Assembly (NCBI GenBank): GCA_020725265.1
Contig: DYFK01000015.1
Coordinates: 21,078 to 85,077, forward strand
Direction: 5' to 3'
Length of the DNA stretch: 64,000 nucleotides
DNA from: Hydrogenophilus sp.
Lineage (GTDB): Bacteria > Pseudomonadota > Gammaproteobacteria > Burkholderiales > Thiobacillaceae
Below, piece after piece: positions 27,900-36,049 of this stretch. The notes under the pieces were generated by a model that did not search any database, was not told where the DNA came from, and was given only the letters and a program-made list of their open reading frames with translations. A program made the position numbers and the translations under genes. The first letter of the stretch is position 1. The number at the start of each line of letters is the position of its first letter.

Positions 27900-28386
27900 G
27901 ACACCCAGCCAGAACGCGCCCCCCGCGCGCTCGGGAATCCAGCCCGACTCCCCCAACGCGATGCGCGGCCCACCGCCGGTATGTTTCACGGATCGTGCCT
28001 TGGACATCCCCGCATCCCGGTTAATCTCACAGCCCCGCCGCTGCCGCCTTGATCTATATTCCCCATGCGCGGAATCGCCAGCCAGACCGCCAGCGAGCAG
28101 TAACGAAGTCAACGATAAACATCGACCACATAGCGCGAAACCGGCTTATCGACTTCACCGGGGGCTCGTTCGTGTGAATGGATGGAACCGGGAGGGTACG
28201 ACTGATCAGGCCAAGATTGCGGCTGCTGCGTGATCCTTAACCGAATCTCGAAGAGATTTTCAAACCCGGGGGCGGTTATCGCCGCGCTCGATGTGGCCTG
28301 CCAGTCGTCGGAGCCGCGTCAGGTCGGCTCGGTTTGATCGGGTTCGCGCCATTGCCGCGCGGCCGGTTCGTGGAGGAGGGCGGGGT
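27900..28386. other. 487-nt region without a supported gene, downstream of tRNA-Ser
   Basis: No ORF with a recognisable product or convincing ribosome site was found. The part around 28090-28270 looks less GC-rich than its surroundings. It could be the remnant of an element integrated at the tRNA 3' end, but no direct repeat of the tRNA end was noticed. Confidence 0.4.
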
Positions 28387-28836
28387 ATGTCATTCATCGT
28401 GAACATCGACGTGCCGGATATCGGCGAGGCGGTTGCCTTCTACGAGAACGGGTTGGGGTTGCGCTTGGGCCGCTGGTTGTTCGAGGGTACGGTCGCTGAG
28501 ATGTCGGGTGGGGCGGCGCCGTTGTACCTGCTGGAGAAGCTGGCGGGCAGTGACGCGGTTCCGGGTGCTTCGATACGCCGCGATTACCGCAGACATTGGA
28601 CGCCGGTGCATCTGGATTTCATGGTCACGGACCTGGACGCGGCGGTGGCGCGGGTGATCGACGCGGGCGGTGGGCTGGAGGGGACGCCGAGGTCGTTCGC
28701 GTGGGGCGGGCTCGCGACGATGCATGATCCGTTCGGCAACGGGTTTTGTCTGATCGAATTTCGCGCGGGTGGTTATGGAGAGGTTCGCGATGGCAAGGGT
28801 GAGGGAGGCTTTGGAAGTGCTTGTCGGGAGGCATGA
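28387..28836 (+). CDS. VOC-family (glyoxalase/bleomycin-resistance-like) protein
   Basis: 149 residues; a GGAGGAGGG tract precedes the ATG. The beta-alpha-beta-beta-beta modules of the VOC fold are visible: IVNIDVPDIGEAVAFYENGL, VHLDFMVTDLDAAVARVIDAG and the end ATMHDPFGNGFCLIEF. Possible metal ligands are His in VHLDF and Glu in LIEF. Such proteins are lyases, dioxygenases or binding proteins; which one cannot be told. Confidence 0.85.
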   Translation: MSFIVNIDVPDIGEAVAFYENGLGLRLGRWLFEGTVAEMSGGAAPLYLLEKLAGSDAVPGASIRRDYRRHWTPVHLDFMVTDLDAAVARVIDAGGGLEGTPRSFAWGGLATMHDPFGNGFCLIEFRAGGYGEVRDGKGEGGFGSACREA

Positions 28837-28899
28837 GGTCTGCGTCGTGGCGCCGGCCGGTCGGCGCTTTGCCGGGCGTGGCGCGGCCAGCGGTCGATC

Positions 28900-29463
28900 A
28901 TGACACCGATGACGCGCGTGGAAATCCGCCAATCCACCGCCGCCGATCTGGCGGCGATTTCCGATCTGGCCCTGGCCGCGTTCGGCATACCGGAGGGGGC
29001 GGAGATCGTCGGCCTGATCGACGCTCTGCTCAGGGATGCGACGGCCCGGCCGGTGTTGTCGCTGGTGGCGACCATCGATGGCGTTGTCGTCGGCCATGTC
29101 CTGTTCACCCGGGTCCGCCTGGAGCCGGCCGGAACCGATGTCGCCGCCGCGCTGCTGGCGCCGCTTGCCGTGCACCCGGATCACCAGTCGCGCGGCATCG
29201 GCGGCCAACTGGTCGCGGCCGGCCTGCGACATCTCGCGGATACGGGCGTGGGCCTGGTGTTCGTGCTCGGCCATCCCGGCTATTACCCGAGGTTCGGTTT
29301 TTCGGCGGCCGGGATGCGGGGCTTGTCGGCGCCTTATCCCATCCCGGAGAAGAACGTCGACGCCTGGATGGTGCTGGAGCTGCGCGCGGGCGCGATCCCC
29401 AATGCCTGCTCGCGGGTGGTCTGCGCCGATGCGCTCGCCGATCCGAAATACTGGCGTGAATGA
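28900..29463 (+). CDS. GNAT-family N-acetyltransferase (YhbS-like)
   Basis: 187 residues. VEIRQSTAADLAAISDLALA opens the fold, and the acetyl-CoA loop is in LAPLAVHPDHQSRGIGGQLV. VLGHPGYYPRFGFSAAGMRG is the segment typical of the YhbS/Eis-like subgroup that acetylates small amines or proteins. Its substrate is unknown. It follows the VOC gene in the same direction after a 63-nt gap. Confidence 0.88.
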   Translation: MTPMTRVEIRQSTAADLAAISDLALAAFGIPEGAEIVGLIDALLRDATARPVLSLVATIDGVVVGHVLFTRVRLEPAGTDVAAALLAPLAVHPDHQSRGIGGQLVAAGLRHLADTGVGLVFVLGHPGYYPRFGFSAAGMRGLSAPYPIPEKNVDAWMVLELRAGAIPNACSRVVCADALADPKYWRE

Positions 29464-29524
29464 TGGCGGCCGAGGGGCTGAACGGCTCCGTCGCGGCGAT
29501 GGTCGATGGCTTTGGAGCCGGCGT

Positions 29525-30148
29525 TCATGGCCGGGCGGGCGCGCCGGTTGCCCGGTATGGATCGTCACCGCGTTCCAGCGCATCGATCATCAGGCGCACC
29601 GCCCAGGCGGCCACGGCGGCGGCGTCATCTCCCTGGATGCCGAAACCGTCGCGCAACTGCCACCAGGTTTCCGCCGTGACCAGATGGCCGATCATGGCTT
29701 TGACCGGCGCCGCCCGCGCTGGCGTAAGTCCGGCGACGACGGGATCGAGCGCCCGTGAAATCCCCTTGCGTCGATGCGGCGCCAGGCGCGAGCGGATGCC
29801 GCGACCGAGGTCGGACAGCAGCAGCGCGCGCATCAGCTCGGCGTGCTGGTCGAAAAAGCGGTAGCTGGTGGCCACGGTTGCCGGCAGTTCCTGGGGCGTG
29901 GCGGGCACCGGCACCTGGCCGGTGACCCCGCTGACCCATTCCGATACGCCTTCGAGCATGTGTTCACGCGTCGGGAAGTACCGGAATACCGTGCGCGTCG
30001 ATACTCCGGCTTCCCGCGCGGCATCGGCGACCGAGAAATCGGGCGAGTTGTTGTCGACCAGCTGGCGCGCGAGCGCGCGCAGGATGGCGGTGCGTGTGCC
30101 GGCGGCCTTTTCCTCGCGCTGACGATTGTCGTATTGCCGTTTGCGCAC
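29525..30148 (-). CDS. TetR-family transcriptional regulator
   Basis: 207 residues if started at the GTG at 30148, which has AGGAG seven nt upstream. An in-frame ATG at 30232 has no ribosome site and would put the operator inside the gene. The N-terminal helix-turn-helix is FSVADAAREAGVSTRTVFRY, followed by FPTREHMLEG. The C-terminal ligand domain is all-helical. It is divergent from a VOC-like gene, and the palindrome between them fits autoregulation. Confidence 0.87.
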   Translation of the reverse strand: MRKRQYDNRQREEKAAGTRTAILRALARQLVDNNSPDFSVADAAREAGVSTRTVFRYFPTREHMLEGVSEWVSGVTGQVPVPATPQELPATVATSYRFFDQHAELMRALLLSDLGRGIRSRLAPHRRKGISRALDPVVAGLTPARAAPVKAMIGHLVTAETWWQLRDGFGIQGDDAAAVAAWAVRLMIDALERGDDPYRATGAPARP

Positions 30149-30218
30149 GTGCGTTCTCCTGATTGACGGGCCGCCGGGGCGGGACGCGCGGGCTTGCGCT
30201 TGCGCGGCCCGATTATTG

Positions 30219-30237
30219 ATGTCAGTATCCATGACAT
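30219..30237. promoter_or_regulatory. probable TetR operator in the divergent promoter region
   Basis: ATGTCA (30219-30224) and TGACAT (30232-30237) are perfect 6-bp arms around GTATCCA. The site lies between the TetR start and the VOC-like gene start, the normal place for a TetR-family operator. Confidence 0.6.
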
Positions 30238-30259
30238 TAAATCACAGGAGGGATGCGTC

Positions 30260-30733
30260 TTGATACACCATATTTCGATTCCGGCCCGCGAGCCCGCGCG
30301 GGTGGCGCGGGTGCTGGCCGCCTTCTGGCGTTCCGAGGTGTTGCCGTTTCCGATGTACGAGGACAGTCACATCGTGTTTTCGGACGAGGGTGGCGCGACC
30401 GCGATCGAGGTCTATCCGGCCGGTCGGGTGCTTGAGCCGTCGACGCCGGATCTGCCCGCGCTGGTCGCCGGAGAGGATTCGCCGCGCAGCGCCTTTCATG
30501 CCGCGATCTCGGTGCCCGTGGACGAGCGGACGATTCACCGGCTGTGCGCGGAGCAGGGCTGGCACTGCCAGACCGGTTCGCGTGGTTCGTTCTTCCAGGT
30601 GGTCGAGGTCTGGGTCGAGAACCATACCTTGCTTGAACTGCTGACACCGGAGATGGCCTCCGACTACGCGGCCTTCGCGAATCCCGCCAACTGGAAAGCC
30701 GTGTTCGGCGTCACCTCGGAGGTCCGGCCATGA
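30260..30733 (+). CDS. VOC-like protein, divergent from TetR
   Basis: 157 residues started at TTG 30260, which has GGAGGG seven nt upstream; no better ATG exists in this frame near the operator. The N-terminus (IHHISIPAREPARVARVLAA) and HIVFSDEGGATAIEVYPAG, then HAAISVPVDERTIHRLC and ENHTLLELLTPE, fit a two-module VOC fold. It is probably the target of the adjacent TetR repressor. The ligand or reaction is unknown. Its stop overlaps the next gene's ATG. Confidence 0.75.
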   Translation: MIHHISIPAREPARVARVLAAFWRSEVLPFPMYEDSHIVFSDEGGATAIEVYPAGRVLEPSTPDLPALVAGEDSPRSAFHAAISVPVDERTIHRLCAEQGWHCQTGSRGSFFQVVEVWVENHTLLELLTPEMASDYAAFANPANWKAVFGVTSEVRP

Positions 30734-32031
30734 TCCGCCCGCGCATGCCAGCCCTGCTGGCCGCCTTCCTGCTCGCGACGTTGGCCGGTTGTGGCGGTGG
30801 CGACGGCGACTCAGGCCCTGGCCCCGGACCCGGTGAGCCGCCACCCGTCACCCCGGCGTGTCCGGACTGGCCGGCGACGCATCAGTTGGCGGAAACCGGC
30901 GCGATGATCACCGACGTGCTGACGGTGTCCCCGTGCGGCCTGCTGGTGAGCGGTTTCTTCGGCGCCGCCAATCCGTTCGAGCCGGCCGGCGACACCAAGG
31001 GCTTCGTGCTGCGCCTGACCCTGGGCGCGGATGGGGTGGTGCGCGAGGACTGGCGCCATCTGCTGGACAGCAACGGCACCGATGTCGTCTCGCGCATCGA
31101 GCCATATGGCGACGGCATCCGCTACCTGGGCTGGACCGATGGCGCGATCGCCGGTTTGCCCGCCCACGGCAAGAGCGACGTGCTGATCGGCCGGCTCGAT
31201 GCGGCCGGCCAGCCACAGGGTTTGTCGCGCCTGGGCGATGAAAGGCCGAACCGGCCGTTGCGCCTGATCGACCTGTCCGGCGGTACGCACGCGCTGATCG
31301 GCAACGATGAGGTGTACGTGCCGACCAACTATGTCGAGGCTTGGGAAGATCCCTGGATCGCCGGCGTTGGCTCCTCGGGCGCGGGTTACGGGCTGCAATG
31401 GCTGCGACGCGCGAATACGGCGGTGGGAGACCGCTATTTCGATGTCGCCGGCCTTGCCGACGGCTCGCTGTTGCTCGCGCGTGGCACCGATGCCGGCCCG
31501 TCCGGCGGTATCACGCTGGAGCGCAGGTTGCCGGATGGCACCCAGACATGGGCCATGCAGCTCACGCAAGGGCGCTTCGATGGCGTTGGCGCGTTGCATC
31601 TGGCATCACCCGGCAAGGCGCTGGTCTATGGCTCGACATTCCAGGATCTCGGCGGCGGCGTGGTCGGCGGCGCCGATCTGTTCGTGGTCGAGCTGGATCT
31701 CGCCAGCGGGGCGTCACGCCTGGTCGCCCAGCTTGGCACCATCGAAACCGATTGGGCCACCGCCATGGTCGTGACCGGTGGCCGGATGTATCTGGTCAGC
31801 GAGACCGTCCCGGCCGATGACGGTGCCTGGCAGGTGCGCCTGAGCCAGGTCTCGTCGGAGGGCGTGGAGCTGGAGTCGTCGGTGTTGTCCGATCAGCCAT
31901 CCGGCGTGGCGAAGGCCGCCGCCGTGGTCGGTTCGCAACTCGTGGTGGCCGGCGCCTCCGGCCCCGACGCGGCGACGCTGCGCGGCTGGCTGCGTTTCGT
32001 GCCGCTGGCGTCGGCGGCGGCCGCGCCTTGA
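30730..32031 (+). CDS. lipoprotein of unknown function
   Basis: 433 residues. The signal peptide LLAAFLLATLAGCGGGDGDS carries the lipobox LAGC and is followed by a Gly/Pro-rich linker. The mature part is beta-rich and may form a propeller (blades such as GFVLRLTLGADGVVREDWRH and VVELDLASGASRLVAQLG). Cell-surface or periplasmic location is likely. ATGA overlap with the VOC-like gene places it under the same TetR-linked promoter. Confidence 0.7.
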   Translation: MIRPRMPALLAAFLLATLAGCGGGDGDSGPGPGPGEPPPVTPACPDWPATHQLAETGAMITDVLTVSPCGLLVSGFFGAANPFEPAGDTKGFVLRLTLGADGVVREDWRHLLDSNGTDVVSRIEPYGDGIRYLGWTDGAIAGLPAHGKSDVLIGRLDAAGQPQGLSRLGDERPNRPLRLIDLSGGTHALIGNDEVYVPTNYVEAWEDPWIAGVGSSGAGYGLQWLRRANTAVGDRYFDVAGLADGSLLLARGTDAGPSGGITLERRLPDGTQTWAMQLTQGRFDGVGALHLASPGKALVYGSTFQDLGGGVVGGADLFVVELDLASGASRLVAQLGTIETDWATAMVVTGGRMYLVSETVPADDGAWQVRLSQVSSEGVELESSVLSDQPSGVAKAAAVVGSQLVVAGASGPDAATLRGWLRFVPLASAAAAP

Positions 32032-32038
32032 GCGAATC

Positions 32039-32596
32039 GTGAAGACCCAGTACTACACGGCCGCGAGCCTCGACGGCTTCATCGCCACCGAGGATGACTC
32101 GCTGGACTGGCTTTTCCCGCTGGCTGATCCGGCGGATTCCAGCTATCCGGCGTTCATCTCCGAAGTGGGGGCTCTGGCGATGGGGTCGGCGACATACCAA
32201 TGGATGGCGCGGAACGCGGACAAGGTCGTGGAGGAAATTGGTTCGCCGTGGCCATATACCCAGCCGGCATGGATATTCTCAAGTCGGACCCTGCCGGTGA
32301 TCGATGGCGCCAACCTCAACTTCGCGCGGGGTGACGTGCGGCCGGTTCATGCCGAAATGCGCGCGGCCGCCGGCAACAAGAACATCTGGATCGTCGGTGG
32401 TGGCGATCTTGCCGGGCAATTTCACGACGCGGGTCTTTTGGACGAAGTGATCGTTCAGGTCGGCTCGGTCACTCTTGGCGGGGGCAAACCGGTTTTTCCC
32501 CGCCGTGTCCTCGGTCCGGCGCTACGACTGATGTCCGTGCGTCAAATGGGCTCGGGCTTGGTCGAGTTGCGTTACGAAGTACGGAAAAGTGCTTGA
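32039..32596 (+). CDS. dihydrofolate reductase-family (RibD C-terminal domain) protein
   Basis: 185 residues from a GTG. KTQYYTAASLDGFIATEDDS, VGALAMGSATYQWM and NIWIVGGGDLAGQFHDAGLL match the RibD_C/DHFR-like NADPH-binding fold, common in small stress-related reductases such as YwjB or YyaP. It starts 7 nt after the lipoprotein stop. The substrate is unknown. Confidence 0.87.
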   Translation: MKTQYYTAASLDGFIATEDDSLDWLFPLADPADSSYPAFISEVGALAMGSATYQWMARNADKVVEEIGSPWPYTQPAWIFSSRTLPVIDGANLNFARGDVRPVHAEMRAAAGNKNIWIVGGGDLAGQFHDAGLLDEVIVQVGSVTLGGGKPVFPRRVLGPALRLMSVRQMGSGLVELRYEVRKSA

Positions 32597-32610
32597 GCGG
32601 TTCAGGAGGG

Positions 32611-32659
32611 CGGCGGGGACGACCCCGCCATTCCCTTTCATATCGGGGACGACCCCGGC
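32611..32659 (+). promoter_or_regulatory. guanidine-II (mini-ykkC) riboswitch
   Basis: Two hairpins with the diagnostic ACGR loop lie just before sugE. P1 is GGCGGGG-ACGA-CCCCGCC (32612-32629), a perfect 7-bp stem; P2 is CGGGG-ACGA-CCCCG (32644-32657). A 14-nt linker joins them and a GAGG ribosome site (32664-32667) follows. This is the architecture of the guanidine-II class, in which guanidine bound by the two loops exposes the ribosome site. Confidence 0.9.
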
Positions 32660-32677
32660 ATTCGAGGAAGCAAATTC

Positions 32678-32998
32678 ATGGATTGGCTGATTCTGGCGAT
32701 CGCCGGACTGTTCGAGGTCGGCTGGGCGATCGGGTTGAAGTACACCGACGGGTTCACGCGAATGTGGCCCACGATCGGGACGCTGCTGGCGATGATCGTC
32801 AGCGTCTGGCTGCTGGGCGTCGCGATGCGCTCGCTGCCGGTGGGCACCGCCTACGCCGTCTGGGTCGGGATCGGCGCGGTCGGTACCGTCGCGCTGGGCA
32901 TCCTGCTGTTCGGCGAATCGGCGAACCCCGCGCGGCTGGCCAGCGTCGCGCTGATCATCGCCGGCATCGTCGGCCTCAAGCTGTCGACGCCGGCCTGA
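32678..32998 (+). CDS. sugE: SMR-family guanidinium exporter (Gdx/SugE)
   Basis: 106 residues, four transmembrane helices. The Glu in [12 protein letters not shown] (Glu13) is the essential proton/substrate residue of the SMR family. [20 protein letters not shown] matches the SugE/Gdx subtype rather than EmrE. The riboswitch directly upstream marks it as an exporter of guanidinium. SD is GAGGAAG, about eight nt before the ATG. Confidence 0.95.
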   Translation: MDWLILAIAGLFEVGWAIGLKYTDGFTRMWPTIGTLLAMIVSVWLLGVAMRSLPVGTAYAVWVGIGAVGTVALGILLFGESANPARLASVALIIAGIVGLKLSTPA

Positions 32999-33016
32999 GG
33001 CCGACCGGCGTCCGGG

Positions 33017-34603
33017 TCAGCCGCGACCGCGCCGGGCGCTGGCGCCAAGTCCGAGCAAGCCCAGCAAGCCGGCCAGCAGCGCCAACGCCCAGGGCGCCAG
33101 GGCCGGAATCGGCATGGCGTCGTCCAGGCCCGGTCCGCCCGGGTCGACGATGACGCCGTTGGTCTGACCGTCGGCGTCGAGGGCGCCGCCATCAATCAGG
33201 GTGAACACGGCGCTGTCGCCCGAGAGCGTGGCCGGGATCGCGGTCCAGGCGCCGTTCAGGTATTTCCAGTAACGCATGCGATCCACCGGGGTGGAATAGG
33301 TCACGGTCACCTGGGCGCTACCGCCGGTGCCGCAGCCGGTCAGGGTGAGGCCGAGGGCGTCGAGCGGCATGGTCACGCCGGTCGGGCCGCCCAGGGGAGG
33401 GGCGACCGGCGTGGCGGAGTCGATGACGCAGCCGCCGCCGGTGAGCTGGAGCGTGATGGTGCCGCCGCCGCCGTGCGCGCTCGCGCCGGGTGCCGCGCAG
33501 GTCTGATCGCCGCCGTTGTTGGCGCCCTGACAGAGCCAGTCGTGCCGGCCGGCGGCGCTGGTGACGGCGCCGGGCGTGCCGATCGCGCACAGTCCCGTCG
33601 TCGGCGCCAGCAGACTGGCCTGGCCGTGCGCGGTGCCGCACTGGCCGGCGACCGGCGCCGCGGTGAAGGTCGCATGAACCGCGCAGGCTCCGGTGATCGC
33701 GCTCGTGGTGTAGAGGTTGCCGGTCAGGGTTCCGCCGCAACCGGTGATTGAGGCGATGCCGAAGCCGCTGTCCGGGGTGACGGTGAAGCCGATGGTCTGA
33801 CCATGGGTGACCGCTTGCGTGGCGGCGGGCGCGATCGCGCCGTTGGCGCCGGCCGATGGCGTGACTTCGTACTGGCGGGGCGCGGCGCACGCGGCATTGT
33901 CGCCGCCGAGGCTGCCGGCGCAGGTCCAGGAATAAGCGCTGGCGGTACTGGTGACGGCGCCGGCCGTGCCCACCGCGCACAGCCCGCTCAAGGGCGCGGT
34001 CAGGCTGGGGATGGCGTGGGCGCCGCCGCAGGCACCGTGCTCGAACACCGGCGCCGGCGCGGTGGTGACGCTGAAGGCGCCGCTGACGCCGCCGATCTCC
34101 AGGGTCAGCACGGTCTGCGTGGCGTGGCTGGCGGAAGCCGTCTGCCGGACCCGCACCCGGTCGTCGACCGCCACCATGCCGGGGCCACCGCTCCAGGCGC
34201 CGTCGTTGATCGAATAGGCGCACGCGGTGCCGGTGCAGGAAGCAATGGAAATCGGGGCGGGGACGTTGATGCCCTGCACGGCGATCTCGTCCGAAACCGC
34301 TTCGGTGCCGGGCACGACGCCGGCTTGCGCGCTGAAGCCGAAAGGCGTCGGCACGCTATTGGAGTGAACGTAGCGGAACACCGTGCCGCTGCCGGTGCCG
34401 GCGAAAATCGTCAGGCCATCCGGCCCCGCCGCCAGCGCGTGGATGACCCGGTTGCCGGCGCCGGTGGCGAAGGGGCCGCTGCCTTCCCAGGTATCGGTGG
34501 CGGCGTGGACGGGCAAGGTGGCGAAGCCGGCGAACAGGATCAGATGCTGTCGGAGCTTCACGGGAAGGCGGCCGGTGCCGTGGGTGGGATCGGTCGGGAT
34601 CAT
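33017..34603 (-). CDS. secreted IPTL-CTERM-sorted protein
   Basis: 528 residues from the ATG at 34603 (GGAG six nt upstream). After a signal peptide (LILFAGFATLPVHAA) come a propeller-like segment and repeated Cys-containing modules: AHAIPSLTAPLSGLCAVGTA and HGQASLLAPTTGLCAIGTPG are copies of one unit. The C-terminus MPIPALAPWALALLAGLLG followed by ASARRGRG is an IPTL-CTERM sorting signal (motif, hydrophobic helix, basic tail), processed by an exosortase-like system. It is last of three secreted-protein genes. Confidence 0.8.
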   Translation of the reverse strand: MIPTDPTHGTGRLPVKLRQHLILFAGFATLPVHAATDTWEGSGPFATGAGNRVIHALAAGPDGLTIFAGTGSGTVFRYVHSNSVPTPFGFSAQAGVVPGTEAVSDEIAVQGINVPAPISIASCTGTACAYSINDGAWSGGPGMVAVDDRVRVRQTASASHATQTVLTLEIGGVSGAFSVTTAPAPVFEHGACGGAHAIPSLTAPLSGLCAVGTAGAVTSTASAYSWTCAGSLGGDNAACAAPRQYEVTPSAGANGAIAPAATQAVTHGQTIGFTVTPDSGFGIASITGCGGTLTGNLYTTSAITGACAVHATFTAAPVAGQCGTAHGQASLLAPTTGLCAIGTPGAVTSAAGRHDWLCQGANNGGDQTCAAPGASAHGGGGTITLQLTGGGCVIDSATPVAPPLGGPTGVTMPLDALGLTLTGCGTGGSAQVTVTYSTPVDRMRYWKYLNGAWTAIPATLSGDSAVFTLIDGGALDADGQTNGVIVDPGGPGLDDAMPIPALAPWALALLAGLLGLLGLGASARRGRG

Positions 34604-34646
34604 GGAAGACTCCGTTCGGTTCAGGGCGGGCATCCGGCCGGGCTGT

Positions 34647-36038
34647 TCAGTCGGGCAGGCCGGTGTTCATCGCCGCCCAGGTCTCGCAGCCGTCGGCGCT
34701 GACGAAGACGCCGGATTCGGCGCCGGCATAGAGCAAGCCATTGGTGGCGCGGGCCAGGGAATACAGATTGAGGTTGTCCGGCTGGCTGGCGCAGGCGACC
34801 CAGTTCAGGCCGGCGTCGATGCTCTTGAACACGCCGCCGCCATGGCTGGCGGCGTACAGCGTGTCGCTGTCCTCGATCACCAGCGCGCGGATGCGTGTGT
34901 TGGTCGGCTGGGTAATGGCGGCGGCCCAGTTGGCGCCATGGTCGAGAGTCTTGTAGATACCCATGCCATCGACGCCGCTGTATACCGTGCCCGCCGCGGC
35001 CGGGTCCGGCAACAGGCTGGTGATGGCGGTCGCCGCCGCCGTCGCGGCGACCGCGGAGAAGACGACCTCGGTCCGCCGCATCGCGCTCGACTCGCTGCCG
35101 CCGTTGGCGCCATTGGCGGTCGTGCCGGTGGTCTCCACGCCGCGCAGTGTCAACGTGGCGATGCGCGCGCTGCCGGCGTCTCCGGCGGTCATCCGCACGG
35201 TGATCGCATCGCCGCTCGAGACGATGGACTCGGTCACCCAGGGGCCTTCATTGACCTGGAATTGCGCGCTGGCGTCGCCGCTGATCCGCGCGCCGCCCCA
35301 GGCGGCCCCGCTTCCCGATGCGGTGGGCAGCACGATCGGACCGAAGCTTGCCTGCGCGCCGGGCGCGACCGCCAGGCCGGCCGATGGCGCCAAGGCGCCG
35401 AAAGCTTGCCCGCCGCGCACGAGGCGCGCGCGCTCTGAAAAGGAGTGCATGGCGCTGTATACCTGGCCGTTACCAAAATAGACGAGGTAGGCGCGATTCA
35501 AGTCGTCGCTCGCGGGCGATCCTGACCAGGTGGCGTTGGCCGGCATCCCCGGAAACACGATCGGGTTCATGGTGGCGATTAGCGGGGGGATCAGCAAACA
35601 TCCGGTCGCCAATCCATGCAACTCGCTCGAATAGGGCAGGCGCCAGCCACCATCGGCGAGACGATCGGCGCTCAGGCCGCCATCGATCCCTCTGGCATCC
35701 TGCCCGGAGAACGATTTGGGCATATGGTTGTACATCCAGATGCCCCAGACTTCCTCGAACCCGTTGTCGAGGCAAGTCCCACTGATGTTCCATGTCTGGC
35801 CTTCCAGACAACGTTTCCAGACCAGTCCGGTGGGCCAGTGCATGGCGACCGCGTCCGTGCCGATCGTGCCCAGGATGTAATTGGACGAGTGGTTGATGGA
35901 CGTGGCCGGATCGTCACCGCAGGTTTCCGCCGCCCAGGTGGGCAGGGATGCCATCGATAGCGCCAGCGCCATTGTGATGGCGATCGGGCGCTTGACGACA
36001 TGTGGGGCGCCCAAGTCGGAAAGCGATGCAATCTTCAT
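34647..36038 (-). CDS. secreted DUF1566-type protein with propeller C-terminus, paralogue 2
   Basis: 463 residues. After a signal peptide, TGLVWKRCLEG and WRLPYSSELHGLATGC, then SERARLVRGGQ, define an Lcl_C/DUF1566-like domain. A middle beta region (GAAWGGARISGD) leads to repeats such as VYSGVDGMGIYKTLDHGANW and LYAASHGGGVFKSIDAGLNW, propeller blades of the BNR/Ycf48 kind. It ends NTGLPD, exactly like the gene upstream. It lacks its own sorting helix. Function unknown; surface or matrix attachment is one possibility. Confidence 0.7.
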   Translation of the reverse strand: MKIASLSDLGAPHVVKRPIAITMALALSMASLPTWAAETCGDDPATSINHSSNYILGTIGTDAVAMHWPTGLVWKRCLEGQTWNISGTCLDNGFEEVWGIWMYNHMPKSFSGQDARGIDGGLSADRLADGGWRLPYSSELHGLATGCLLIPPLIATMNPIVFPGMPANATWSGSPASDDLNRAYLVYFGNGQVYSAMHSFSERARLVRGGQAFGALAPSAGLAVAPGAQASFGPIVLPTASGSGAAWGGARISGDASAQFQVNEGPWVTESIVSSGDAITVRMTAGDAGSARIATLTLRGVETTGTTANGANGGSESSAMRRTEVVFSAVAATAAATAITSLLPDPAAAGTVYSGVDGMGIYKTLDHGANWAAAITQPTNTRIRALVIEDSDTLYAASHGGGVFKSIDAGLNWVACASQPDNLNLYSLARATNGLLYAGAESGVFVSADGCETWAAMNTGLPD

Positions 36039-36049
36039 GCGAGCTCCAA

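Noticed and set aside
27885..28112. Minus-strand small ORF beside tRNA-Ser
   Set aside because: It overlaps the tRNA 3' end and has no convincing ribosome site or family.
27900..28386. Integrated element at tRNA-Ser
   Set aside because: No integrase and no direct repeat of the tRNA end was seen; only a composition hint.
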